Part shown: piece after piece, positions 17,348 through 26,478 of the stretch
Layout: every line of letters begins with the position of its first letter
Numbering within the stretch: the first letter of the stretch is position 1
Assembly: GCA_045631445.1 (NCBI GenBank)
Contig: JAZQUS010000067.1
Span: 1 to 64,000 of the forward strand
DNA: 64,000 nucleotides
DNA from: RGIG4608 sp045631445
GTDB lineage: Bacteria; Bacillota; Clostridia; Oscillospirales; CAG-272
Direction: 5' to 3'
Position numbers and translations under genes: made by a program
Notes under the pieces: model-generated
What the model saw: the letters and a program-made list of their open reading frames with translations, nothing else
What the model was told of the DNA's origin: nothing
Database searches by the model: none

Positions 17348-19486
17348 ATGAAGGGAGGGGTTGTTATCAAGTGTATAACAAAAATTCTTGTTGTATTTTT
17401 AGCCGTTGCTATTTTAGGAACTACTTTCTTGTCCGCATCTGCTATACAGATGTTGAGTAATGAATCTTCTATGATAAAAAGTGCTAACGTTACTACATCC
17501 TCTCTTAATTCTACATATAATAGTGCATCTAATAAGGTTAGTTCAGCTGTGAAATCTGCAGAAACTAAGCTTTCACAGCTGTATGACCTTGATAAAGAGC
17601 TTATTGATTCTTATATTTCACAAGCTAAAAGTGAGATAAAGAGGATGGAAACTCTTAAAAGTAATATTTCGAATCTTCTTAATACAAGCCCCAACAGTGC
17701 TCAAATAGATACTTTGGTTGGGCAATTCAACGAAGCAAATGCGCGTGTTAATGAGCTTTGCACTCTCATTAATGTATCATTGATTGAAAGCAAGGTTGTT
17801 TCGGCAAGATCTATGTGGTATCGCCCCTGCGAAAAAACATATGCCGAAATAAAAGCTAATGTTGAGATGTTTAAATCCATTGGTATTAATCTTATATTCG
17901 TTGAAACCTTTTATCATGGAATGAGTGCATTCAGAAGTGATATTAGTGATATTCCTTATCACACAAGTCTTGCTGGGTCCTATATCGACAACGAAAACAA
18001 AATAATGTATGAAGATTATCTTTCTGCTTTTGTTGCTTGTTGCGTTGAAAATGGAATTGAAGTGCATGCTTGGGTTGAAAATTTCTACGTTGGAATTAAT
18101 GCAAACACCAAAATCATTGTCGAGCATCCCGATTGGATTATGTATAACGATGACGGTACTATTACCCAACGTAAAGAGGGCGGGGCATACATCTTTATTG
18201 ACCCTGCTAACAAGGATGTTCAAGATTTGCTTATTGATTACTATAATGAGTTATTCGAGAAGCATCCCGAGGTAAAGGGACTCAATCTTGATTACATTCG
18301 CTATCCTGTTTCTAACAAAACCACGGATACCGGATTTGCGATTGGGGCAATGAAGGGCTTTTATGAGCTTCTTGGCAAAGAGTTTAATGAAGAACAACTT
18401 TCTGACCGAAAGAAGATGTATAATAAGTTCAAGCAGTTGTTTGACAAAAATTATCTTTTGGGTGGACAAACCGAAGCCGATTCAAACTACAATAAATGGT
18501 GCGAATATCGAACTCAAGTTATATCTGATTTCGTTTACCGTATTAAAACCGAGGTAAAAGAAACAAACAATATTGTTCTTTCAACCGCCGTGTTTGCTTC
18601 GCTTAGCGAATCTATAAATTCAAAAAAAGCGGATTGGCAAACTTGGTTTAAAGAGGGATGGATAGAGATAGCTACTCCTATGGCTTATTATTCAACTGCT
18701 TCTGCAGTTTTATCCAATGTGCAATCGATGATTTCGACTGGTGGAAATAAATGTCTTTATTATACGGGTATCGCATCCTCTTATAGTGGATTGCCTGCAT
18801 ATCAAAACAAGGAATTTATTGAAGCTTCCTATAAAGCGGGTACTTGCGGATATGTAATATTCTCGGGTGCTCAAATCGTAGGACACAAGGATGTTCAAGA
18901 CGTGCTTGCAAGCGGAGTAAATAATAAGTGTGCGGTTTTGCCACACGCTCCTATTGATGAGATACTTAAGGCGAGCTTTGATGATATAATTGATAAGGTC
19001 GATAGAATTTACGTTCCCTCAGGTGAAATGAGTAGCTCTAATAGGGAAGAACTTAAGACAAAATTAGATACTATTTTGCAGATGCCCTATTCCACTCAAG
19101 AGGAGATTGCGGAAATATATTCCGTTCTTCAAGAATTGAGAGGAGCCTTACAGTCATATGCAACGGGATATTCCTTGCAAAGATTGACTGAAAACGTTGA
19201 TTATCTTGCAAAAATTATCAATACAAGATCACTTATGCCCATTGTTGAAGAGGAAATACTTCCTCCTGATGACAACGGAACAAATGACAATGAGGGCGGT
19301 GAAACTGATAATGAGGAAGATAAAACCGACGACACAACAAATAATGACGGTGTTAATGATGACAACGGCAAAAATGACGAGTCACAGACACAACCGCCTG
19401 TAGAAACTCCTGTAAAGAAAAGCTTTTTTGCTAAGCTTATTGAAGCAATAATGCTTTTCTTTAAAATGCTTTTGGGTTTGGCTTAA
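17348..19486 (+). CDS. Secreted GHL10-domain protein, paralogue of the preceding gene
   Basis: 712 aa. A signal peptide (hydrophobic residues 10-32, likely cut after SASA) leads into a coiled-coil region, KLSQLYDLDKELIDSYISQ being nearly the same as in the upstream protein. The GHL10 barrel follows: ARSMWYRPCEKTY, INLIFVETFYHG, IEVHAWVENFYVG, GLNLDYIRYP and EIATPMAYY. The end is a long Asp/Asn/Glu/Thr linker plus the tail FFAKLIEAIMLFFKMLLG. It lacks the three beta modules. This is a clear tandem duplicate, 18 nt behind its neighbour. The start is uncertain: the only upstream ATG (17348) has no RBS before it, while a perfect AAGGGAGGGG lies inside the first codons and points to a non-standard start such as the ATC at 17366. 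Confidence 0.8.
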   Translation: MKGGVVIKCITKILVVFLAVAILGTTFLSASAIQMLSNESSMIKSANVTTSSLNSTYNSASNKVSSAVKSAETKLSQLYDLDKELIDSYISQAKSEIKRMETLKSNISNLLNTSPNSAQIDTLVGQFNEANARVNELCTLINVSLIESKVVSARSMWYRPCEKTYAEIKANVEMFKSIGINLIFVETFYHGMSAFRSDISDIPYHTSLAGSYIDNENKIMYEDYLSAFVACCVENGIEVHAWVENFYVGINANTKIIVEHPDWIMYNDDGTITQRKEGGAYIFIDPANKDVQDLLIDYYNELFEKHPEVKGLNLDYIRYPVSNKTTDTGFAIGAMKGFYELLGKEFNEEQLSDRKKMYNKFKQLFDKNYLLGGQTEADSNYNKWCEYRTQVISDFVYRIKTEVKETNNIVLSTAVFASLSESINSKKADWQTWFKEGWIEIATPMAYYSTASAVLSNVQSMISTGGNKCLYYTGIASSYSGLPAYQNKEFIEASYKAGTCGYVIFSGAQIVGHKDVQDVLASGVNNKCAVLPHAPIDEILKASFDDIIDKVDRIYVPSGEMSSSNREELKTKLDTILQMPYSTQEEIAEIYSVLQELRGALQSYATGYSLQRLTENVDYLAKIINTRSLMPIVEEEILPPDDNGTNDNEGGETDNEEDKTDDTTNNDGVNDDNGKNDESQTQPPVETPVKKSFFAKLIEAIMLFFKMLLGLA

Positions 19487-19561
19487 AACCGAAATTCAAA
19501 TGATTTTCAGATGCTTTGCATCTTAAAATAAAAAATTAATTAATACTTAGGAGGTATTACT

Positions 19562-22500
19562 ATGAAGATGTCAAAATTTTTGACAGCCATTGCGTTGATC
19601 CTTGTATTGATCGTTGGATTAACGGCTTGTAATTTCCCTGGGGTAGAAACTCCCCCAACAACAACATCTACAACCACAACTCCTACGACTACTCCCAATC
19701 AGGGTGGTGATCCCACACCTGATCACGAATGTGAGAGCGTATGTCCTACTTGTGGCTTGTGCTTGAACGCAGAGTGTGCTGAAGCAATTTGCTCAGCTAA
19801 GTGTGAAGGACATCAGTCCACTCCCACAGAATCCACACCCGTAATCACAGTTTCTCCTGAAAATATTGAAATGAATGCAGGTGAAGAAATTGATTTGATG
19901 ATTGGTGTTACTGTTTTCGATGAACTTGATGAAGAACCTAGACTCATCATCGAAGACGATGACGGTTTTGATGCAGATGTTGAAGGTACTTACACAATCA
20001 CATACCTTGCTCAGAACAAGTTTGGCAACACAGCAACAGCTACAAGAACAATCGTAGTTAATAAGGCACTCTCCGCTCTTTCTCTTGAAGTTCAAAAGAA
20101 TCTTCTTGGTGAATCTAAGTGGCAGGGAACAATCCTTAGCTTTAAGAATCACGAATATGTAGTTCTTAACGCAAGCGCAACTCTTGACAAGCAGAGCGGT
20201 GTATTCTACAATGCATCTTCTTCCGAAATCACAGTTACAATTTCTAACAGTGACTATGCAGTAGTTGCTATTATCACAGCTAATGGTGTAGTAATTGAAG
20301 GTCGTGACGGTGCAAACAATAGACTTGTAAATGCATCTAATCCTGTTCGTACTTCAAGTACAGCAAAGCTTGGTGACATTAATAAGGTTGCTGACAACAT
20401 GGTAATCCCCGCAGGCGGTTATGCTATCGTAGTTCAGTCCGGTTACGCAGGTACAGGCGTTGACTTTGACGGACGTGGCTTTATGAACTATAACGTAATT
20501 GGTACATACGGCAACGTAGTACGTCTTGTTTGGGCTGATACAGCTGAAGTTCTTACTCCTTACATTGACCAGGCTCCTGTTATTTCCGGTAACGATACAG
20601 AAATCGTTGCAGGTAACGGTTTTGAGCTTTCTACTGGCATTCTTGCAGGCGTAACAGCTAAGGACGATAACGGTACATTTGATCCTTCTGATGACGTAAC
20701 AGTAGAAATTACTATTGCTGATGAAGGTGGATTTGATATTTCCCAAAACGGCGTTTACACAATTACTCTTTCTGCTACAGATGGAACACACACAACAACA
20801 GCAACTCGTAAGGTTGAAGTTACAACAAGTGCAGTTGAAGTTGTTGTTAACGGTAATGTTCATACAACAGTAGATAACCTTATCGCAGTAGATAAGGACC
20901 TTACAGTTCTTGGTAAATACACATTCGTAATTTACACACCTGACTACAAGGGTGGTCTTAACTGGTCCAACGGTTGGGGTGAAGCATTCGTCATCAACCA
21001 GTATGGTGAAGTAATCCGTATCTACGACGGTGCTAATGGTAAGTATTATGACCTTGAAAATCCTGCAGGTATCGTTGATGCATCTAAGTGCACAGCAGCA
21101 GGCTATTTGACAGAAGCATTCAACTCTCGTCAGGCAGGTGAATACCTTCTCGTTGCTCCTAACGGTAACGGTAACGTTACAAGATCCTTCTTGCTTGCTA
21201 ACCGTGTAATCGGTGCGAAGGTAGTTCTTCCCGGTATTGCATTTGCACACAAGTGCGAAAGCGTTTGCGTTCAGTGCGGACTTTGTCTTGATGCAGAATG
21301 CACAGAGGCAGCTTGTGCTGCAAAGTGCGAAGGTCACGTTCACAACTGTGAAGATATTTGTGAAGTATGTGGAAAATGCACATCTGAATGCGACAACGAA
21401 GTTTGCGCAGCTAAATGTGACTGTGTAACAGTTGTTGTTAATGGTAAATCTCTTAAGATCCTTGCTGGAACAATCGCTATTGACGAAGCTAAGCCTTCTC
21501 TTGGTTCTTACAACTTTGTAGTTTATACATATGCTTTCAAGGCAGAGAACGAAACTCTTTCTTGGGGCAATGGCTGGTCACAGGCATTTATCCTTAACCA
21601 GTACGGTCAGGTAGTTCGTATTTACGACGGCGTAAGTGGTGGTAAGTACTTCGATGCTGCTAACAGATCAGGTGTAGCAGGTGTTACTGCTGCAGGCGAC
21701 ACATTGAAAGATGCTTATGCATCTCTTTCCGAAGGCGAAACACTTATTCTTGGTGCTAACGGTGGTATGAACGGTAACGCAGGCCGTAGCTTCCTTGGTG
21801 GTGTTCGTGTAATTGGTGCTCTTGCAACAATTCCCGGTGTAACATTTGAAGCTCTCCCTGAGCACGCTTGCGAAAGCAAATGTGCAGATTGCGGTAAGTG
21901 TATGGATGCAACCTGCATCATGCCCGATTGTCTTGCTCAGTGCGCTTGTCACAGATGCGAAAGCGTTTGTGCTAAGTGTAACGGATGCTTGGATCCCGCT
22001 TGTACAGAAAAGGCATGTGAAACAAAGTGCTCTTGCCACGACTGTGAAAGCCTTTGCGCTATCTGCGGCGGATGCAAGGATACAGAATGTACAAATGACG
22101 TATGCGCTAAGAAGTGCGTATGCACAGACACAAGCGCAAACAAATATTTTGCTATAAACGGTACATTCTTTATGGCAGCTGAAGGCAAGTGGTTGTATAA
22201 CACACAGTGTGGTAACACAACTGAGCCCAAGGCACAGAACTACAGAATGATTATCTTTGATAGAAATTACAAGGGTACATTTACAACAAATAGCTACGGT
22301 GTAGCAGTTGTAGTTGACGGTAACGGCAAGCTCGTTAAGGGTTATGCTTGGGACGGTTACTACACAGCTGAAGGTAAAGCAGCTATCCACTATGCAGTAG
22401 GTGACTACGCAACAACAGCTTTTGCTGAGCTTAAGGCAGGCGAAGTTCTTATTATCTTTGCTAATGACGGTGTAAACGCAGCAGATTCTGCTCGTACATT

Positions 22501-23182
22501 CGGTAAGTCCCTTTGCGATAACTGGGCAACAACAATGGGTAAGGATGTTGTATTGACAGGTTACACATTCAGCGTTCCTGCTCACGAATGTGATCACGTA
22601 TGTCCCGCTTGTGGACTTTGCCTTGATGCAGAGTGCGCAGAAGAGGTTTGCGCTTCTAAGTGCCAGGGACACGCTCACGTTTGCGACAAGGTTTGTGCAA
22701 CCTGCTTCGGTTGTAAGGATGCAGCTTGTGCAGAAGAAGTTTGCGCAACAAAGTGCGGATGCTTGGCAATGACAATCGGCTCTAAGGCATATACAGCAAC
22801 ATCAGGCAAATGGGCATATAACCAAGAAATCACAACATCTACTGCTGCTAACAAAGCAATTTGGATTTTTGACAAGAATTACACAGGTAATTTCTCCACA
22901 AACGGTTACGGTGTAGCAGTAGTTCTTGACGCTGCAGGCAAGGTAATAAGAGTTTATGACGGCGCAAATGTTGGTTATTGGTTGCCCGCAGGTAAGCAGG
23001 CATCTGCTCATTTCAATGCAAATACATTTGCAACAGTAGCTTGGTCCGAACTTCAGGAAGGTGAAACACTCGTTGTATTGCCCAACGGTCCTGATGGAAA
23101 CAAAGCTCGTCAGATTGGTCTTGATTCCCGTTATCTCTTCAATCAGAAGATGAATCTTGTTAGCCTTACTTATAACAAATAA
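19562..23182 (+). CDS. Giant Cys-rich repeat lipoprotein
   Basis: 1206 aa. The signal peptide ends with lipobox GLTA-C (Cys23), so it should be tethered outside the membrane; a Thr-rich spacer follows. Eight copies of a repeat of about 28 residues, C-x3-C-x2-C-x2-C-x3/4-C-x4-C-x3-C, usually preceded by His, lie near residues 55, 563, 594, 768, 798, 826, 1007 and 1039. Residues 95-165 look like an Ig-like or cadherin-like bacterial surface domain (VEGTYTITYLAQNKFGN), with another near 335-420. Between the Cys blocks stand about four beta modules of 110-130 residues sharing phrases such as GWGEAFVINQYGEVIRIYDG and GEYLLVAPNG. No catalytic motif is seen, so sugar binding, metal binding or a disulfide scaffold are all possible. 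It sits among secreted glycan enzymes, with a strong GGAGG RBS. Confidence 0.82.
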   Translation: MKMSKFLTAIALILVLIVGLTACNFPGVETPPTTTSTTTTPTTTPNQGGDPTPDHECESVCPTCGLCLNAECAEAICSAKCEGHQSTPTESTPVITVSPENIEMNAGEEIDLMIGVTVFDELDEEPRLIIEDDDGFDADVEGTYTITYLAQNKFGNTATATRTIVVNKALSALSLEVQKNLLGESKWQGTILSFKNHEYVVLNASATLDKQSGVFYNASSSEITVTISNSDYAVVAIITANGVVIEGRDGANNRLVNASNPVRTSSTAKLGDINKVADNMVIPAGGYAIVVQSGYAGTGVDFDGRGFMNYNVIGTYGNVVRLVWADTAEVLTPYIDQAPVISGNDTEIVAGNGFELSTGILAGVTAKDDNGTFDPSDDVTVEITIADEGGFDISQNGVYTITLSATDGTHTTTATRKVEVTTSAVEVVVNGNVHTTVDNLIAVDKDLTVLGKYTFVIYTPDYKGGLNWSNGWGEAFVINQYGEVIRIYDGANGKYYDLENPAGIVDASKCTAAGYLTEAFNSRQAGEYLLVAPNGNGNVTRSFLLANRVIGAKVVLPGIAFAHKCESVCVQCGLCLDAECTEAACAAKCEGHVHNCEDICEVCGKCTSECDNEVCAAKCDCVTVVVNGKSLKILAGTIAIDEAKPSLGSYNFVVYTYAFKAENETLSWGNGWSQAFILNQYGQVVRIYDGVSGGKYFDAANRSGVAGVTAAGDTLKDAYASLSEGETLILGANGGMNGNAGRSFLGGVRVIGALATIPGVTFEALPEHACESKCADCGKCMDATCIMPDCLAQCACHRCESVCAKCNGCLDPACTEKACETKCSCHDCESLCAICGGCKDTECTNDVCAKKCVCTDTSANKYFAINGTFFMAAEGKWLYNTQCGNTTEPKAQNYRMIIFDRNYKGTFTTNSYGVAVVVDGNGKLVKGYAWDGYYTAEGKAAIHYAVGDYATTAFAELKAGEVLIIFANDGVNAADSARTFGKSLCDNWATTMGKDVVLTGYTFSVPAHECDHVCPACGLCLDAECAEEVCASKCQGHAHVCDKVCATCFGCKDAACAEEVCATKCGCLAMTIGSKAYTATSGKWAYNQEITTSTAANKAIWIFDKNYTGNFSTNGYGVAVVLDAAGKVIRVYDGANVGYWLPAGKQASAHFNANTFATVAWSELQEGETLVVLPNGPDGNKARQIGLDSRYLFNQKMNLVSLTYNK
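19726..22764 (+). repeat. Eight dispersed copies of a seven-Cys repeat inside the lipoprotein gene
   Basis: The copies begin near 19729, 21253, 21346, 21865, 21955, 22039, 22588 and 22681. They come as one alone, a pair, a triplet and a pair. Spacing is constant except copy three, which has one residue fewer between Cys four and five. Copies differ by many silent and replacement changes, so they are old duplications rather than a recent expansion. Confidence 0.9.
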
Positions 23183-23217
23183 TTTTAAACAATAACACAA
23201 AAACAATTTAAAAATAT

Positions 23218-23241
23218 CCCCATCGCCTTCGGGCGATGGGG
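23218..23241 (+). other. GC-rich UUCG hairpin between the lipoprotein and phosphodiester glycosidase genes
   Basis: CCCCATCGCC-TTCG-GGCGATGGGG is a perfect ten-pair stem with a UUCG tetraloop. It has no T-run on the plus-strand side, so it is more likely a transcript-stabilising or processing hairpin than a complete terminator; partial termination is possible. Confidence 0.6.
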
Positions 23242-23260
23242 CAACAGAGAAGAGAAAAAA

Positions 23261-24862
23261 ATGAAAAAAATATTTACTTCTTTAACAGTTGTAGTAGCAT
23301 TAGTTCTTTTAATGACTATTACAGTTTCCGCTGCTTTTTCTTCAAGCGTGCTTTCTAATCCCTCTTATTCTAAAAATATTGATGGTATTATTTACAAGGA
23401 AGCAACAGTTTCTGAGAGCGGAACACAAAAGATTTTCTACGGTGAGTATAATGCCACAACCGAAGACGCCGAATATGAATGGGTAATTCATAGCATTAGA
23501 GATGGTTCAGATACAACACTTTCAAATGTTATGAAAATTGCTAAGGACTATGAAGCAAAAACAGGTCGCAAGGTAATGCTCGCAGTAAACGGTGACTATT
23601 TCTATAATACAGGCGCGAACGTAGATTCCTATGTAAATAACGGTATCGTTATTTCTAAAGGAAATATGGCAAATAAAAATTGCATTGGCTTTGATAATAA
23701 TGGAAAAGTTGTGATTGGCAGAATGACTGAAACAGCAATTCGCCTTGTTACTTATGATAAGAACGGTAATTCACAATTTTTCAAGGTTGATAAATTTAAT
23801 GAACAACCCGCAGAAGGTGAGATAGCTATTTACAATGCTGCAGGTACATATACAGTTACTAATGCAGGTGCAATGGTGGTTAAAACAGAAGCAACTAACA
23901 TGACTTCATATCCTCTTTTGGGTACCGACTCCACCTTGACAGCAACCGGTGTTCAAGAAACAAAGGAATTTACTCTTAAGAGTGGACAGTTTGCAGTTGT
24001 TTACACATCTGCTCATAACGATGAGTTTGGTAAGCACGCTTACGGTGAAAAGGTTGACCTTGTTGAAGTTCCTGCAGGTGAATTTGCAGGATGCACTTGG
24101 GTAGTTGGTGGTTATGATGCTCTTGTAGACAACTTCGTTGCTAACACAAACTGCCATACAGATAATAGCGGTAATGCCGCAGCTCCTCGTACATTCCTTG
24201 GATTTAAGGAAGACGGCACAGGCTTTGTTTGTGTAGTTGACGGACGCGGTGCAGGCGGTTCTACAGGTATCACAGTAAATCAGGAAGCACAGCTTGCAAA
24301 GGTTCTTGGTGCACAGTTTGCTCTTGAGCTTGACGGTGGTGGATCTTCCACTATGGTTGTTCGTATCAATGATACTCTAACACTTCGCAACGCTCCTTCC
24401 GATGGCTCTATGAGAGCAGTATCTAATGCCGTGTTGCTTGTTGAAAAGCCCAAGGCAGAGGAATCACACGAGCATAGCTTCGTTGAAGGTAAGTGCGAGT
24501 GTGGTGAGACCGACCCCAATTATAATTCAGGTTCAAATGAAACTCACGAGCACAAGTGGAGTGCTCCAACATGTACAAGTCCTCGTACATGTGAATGTGG
24601 TGAAACACTTGGTGCGGCTCTTGGACATAAATACTTTGAGGGTGTTTGCACAAGATGTCAAGCAGAGGATCCCGAATACGTAGCTCCTCACGAGCACAGC
24701 TTCGTTGAAGGCAAGTGCGAGTGTGGGGAAGAGGATCCTAATTATCAAGTGGAAGATAATACCAACCCACAGCAGCCCGCTGGAAACCAAAATTCCTTTG
24801 CTGCGTGGATTCAAGCTATTATCGATGCAATTATTAAGTTTTTTATGGAATTATTTTCCTAA
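23261..24862 (+). CDS. Secreted phosphodiester glycosidase family protein (NAGPA-like, PF09992) with Cys/His repeats
   Basis: 533 aa. A signal peptide (cut near VSAA-F) is followed by the PF09992 domain at about residues 70-400: GRKVMLAVNGDYFY, GIVISKGN, APRTFLGFKEDGTGFVCVVDGRG, LGAQFALELDGGGSSTMVV and MRAVSNAVLLV. Animal NAGPA removes GlcNAc from GlcNAc-1-phospho-6-mannose; bacterial relatives cleave sugar phosphodiesters, but this substrate is unknown. Residues about 405-495 carry three Cys/His blocks (HSFVEGKCECGE twice, HKYFEGVCTRCQ once). The protein ends with the tail SFAAWIQAIIDAIIKFF, like the two GHL10 proteins upstream. Location among mannose and amino-sugar genes fits cleavage of a phosphorylated glycan outside the cell. 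Confidence 0.85.
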   Translation: MKKIFTSLTVVVALVLLMTITVSAAFSSSVLSNPSYSKNIDGIIYKEATVSESGTQKIFYGEYNATTEDAEYEWVIHSIRDGSDTTLSNVMKIAKDYEAKTGRKVMLAVNGDYFYNTGANVDSYVNNGIVISKGNMANKNCIGFDNNGKVVIGRMTETAIRLVTYDKNGNSQFFKVDKFNEQPAEGEIAIYNAAGTYTVTNAGAMVVKTEATNMTSYPLLGTDSTLTATGVQETKEFTLKSGQFAVVYTSAHNDEFGKHAYGEKVDLVEVPAGEFAGCTWVVGGYDALVDNFVANTNCHTDNSGNAAAPRTFLGFKEDGTGFVCVVDGRGAGGSTGITVNQEAQLAKVLGAQFALELDGGGSSTMVVRINDTLTLRNAPSDGSMRAVSNAVLLVEKPKAEESHEHSFVEGKCECGETDPNYNSGSNETHEHKWSAPTCTSPRTCECGETLGAALGHKYFEGVCTRCQAEDPEYVAPHEHSFVEGKCECGEEDPNYQVEDNTNPQQPAGNQNSFAAWIQAIIDAIIKFFMELFS

Positions 24863-24897
24863 AAAATAAATTAAATTAACTCATAAGGAGAAACAAA

Positions 24898-26454
24898 ATG
24901 AGAAAGATTTTATCTTTAATTCTTTTGGCAACTATGCTTCTCACAAGCGTACTTGCTACATCTTGTGGCGATGATAAGGGCGACAAGACAAATACAGACG
25001 AAATCAATTACGATATTGATTTGTCAAACAAGCCCACACTTAACGTTTTGATGCCTAACTCCGGTAAGGATATCGCATCTGTTAACAATAACGTTAACGC
25101 ACAGGTTATCCAGCAGATTACAGGTTACACTGTAAACTACACTCAGCTTCCTGCTGATGCAACAACAACTCTTAACACAATTATGATGGATAAAGAGCAG
25201 TATGATGTTATGAAGCTCACAAAGGATCAGTTCAGTGACCTTGTTGACCAGGATATGCTTCTTGATATCACAGATGCGCTTAAGACATTCGCTCCCGATA
25301 TGCTTGCTAATATTTCTCAGGAATCTTGGGACGTTGTAACTGTTGACGGAAGAATTTACGGTATTCCCGAACGTGCTTCCAGTGACAATATCGAAAACCC
25401 CATCGTTCTTAACTATGACCTTATACTTGAATTGGGACTTGATGTTCCCGAAACTCTTGAAGAATTCACAGCAGTTCTTAAGGCAATGACAGAGCACCTT
25501 GGTAAGCCTGCTTTGACATTTGATAAGTTTACTCCTCTCGTACCCGCTATTTCCGCAGCTTTCGGTATCTATACATACTGGCAGGAATATGACGGTCAGG
25601 TTCTTTACTATATGAACGCTCCTAGATATAAAGATTATGTTGATTATATGCATTCTCTTTATGAAGCAGGTTACATTGATCAGGAAGTTGCAACAAATGA
25701 CGCAGCAACTGCAACAAACCGTTTCGTAAATAGCTTTGACGCTTCCGCAGGTGGCGCAAAGGCAGGCGCATACGCTTGTTCATTGTGGACAGTTTCCGCA
25801 ATTACAACAGGTCTTTCTACAAAGGGTATTGATACAACTGATACACTTGACAACCACCTTGCATACGTTCGTTCTCTTAAGGAAAACGCAGGCGATACAG
25901 AAAAGGTATATCGTTCAAGCGGTTATACATACATCACAGCTATTCCTTACTACATGGCAGACAGAGCAGGCTACGCTCTTGACTGGATGAACTCCAAGAT
26001 TAAGGATACAGAAACAGAGGATAACTTCCGTACAATGGTTATCGGTGAAAAGGATGTTCACTGGACATTGACAGCAGACGGTTCATATATGCCCATCAAC
26101 CCTGCATTCGCAGAAAAGGATGATGCTTCTTACTATATGACAGGTTCTAACGAAAACAAGTACACAGAATACTGGCTTGCTCGTGTACGTAAGCAGCCCG
26201 AACTCTTCAGAGCTTGGTCCACTATGATGGAAGATGCTGATTCTGTTGGTGTTTACAACATCGTTGACTTTACTCCTCCTCTCAAGACATATACGGCTAA
26301 CCGTTCTAACATTGAAACAAATGCTCAGGACTGGTTCTATATGATGCTTAAGGATGGCTCAGGTAAGCTTGCTGAATACCAGACAAAGCTTAACGGTCAG
26401 TATAAGTGTGCTGATGCAACTGCGGAAATCAACAACTGGTACAATAACAAATAA
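24898..26454 (+). CDS. Sugar ABC transporter substrate-binding lipoprotein
   Basis: 518 aa. The signal ends in the lipobox VLATS-C with Cys23. The mature part follows the large LipO/LplA-type family of carbohydrate binding proteins: PTLNVLMPNSG, VNYTQLPADATTTLNTIMMDKEQYDVM, GRIYGIPERA, NYDLILELGLDVPETLEEFTAVLKA and LTADGSYMPINP. It captures the imported sugar at the outer membrane face and passes it to the two permeases directly downstream. It is 36 nt after the phosphodiester glycosidase gene, and its codon use is strongly biased, as in highly expressed genes. Substrate identity is unknown; the context suggests an oligosaccharide with mannose or amino sugars. Confidence 0.9.
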   Translation: MRKILSLILLATMLLTSVLATSCGDDKGDKTNTDEINYDIDLSNKPTLNVLMPNSGKDIASVNNNVNAQVIQQITGYTVNYTQLPADATTTLNTIMMDKEQYDVMKLTKDQFSDLVDQDMLLDITDALKTFAPDMLANISQESWDVVTVDGRIYGIPERASSDNIENPIVLNYDLILELGLDVPETLEEFTAVLKAMTEHLGKPALTFDKFTPLVPAISAAFGIYTYWQEYDGQVLYYMNAPRYKDYVDYMHSLYEAGYIDQEVATNDAATATNRFVNSFDASAGGAKAGAYACSLWTVSAITTGLSTKGIDTTDTLDNHLAYVRSLKENAGDTEKVYRSSGYTYITAIPYYMADRAGYALDWMNSKIKDTETEDNFRTMVIGEKDVHWTLTADGSYMPINPAFAEKDDASYYMTGSNENKYTEYWLARVRKQPELFRAWSTMMEDADSVGVYNIVDFTPPLKTYTANRSNIETNAQDWFYMMLKDGSGKLAEYQTKLNGQYKCADATAEINNWYNNK

Positions 26455-26478
26455 AACATTATCAAAGGAGTGCACAAT

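Noticed and set aside
20354..22678. Long minus-strand frames opposite the Cys-rich lipoprotein gene
   Set aside because: They arise from the repetitive, strongly biased codons of the plus-strand gene, are Cys/Thr-rich without motifs, and have no RBS or promoter.
19726..22764. CRISPR-like repetition
   Set aside because: The repeats are coding, irregularly spaced and diverged at DNA level; no array of constant spacers.
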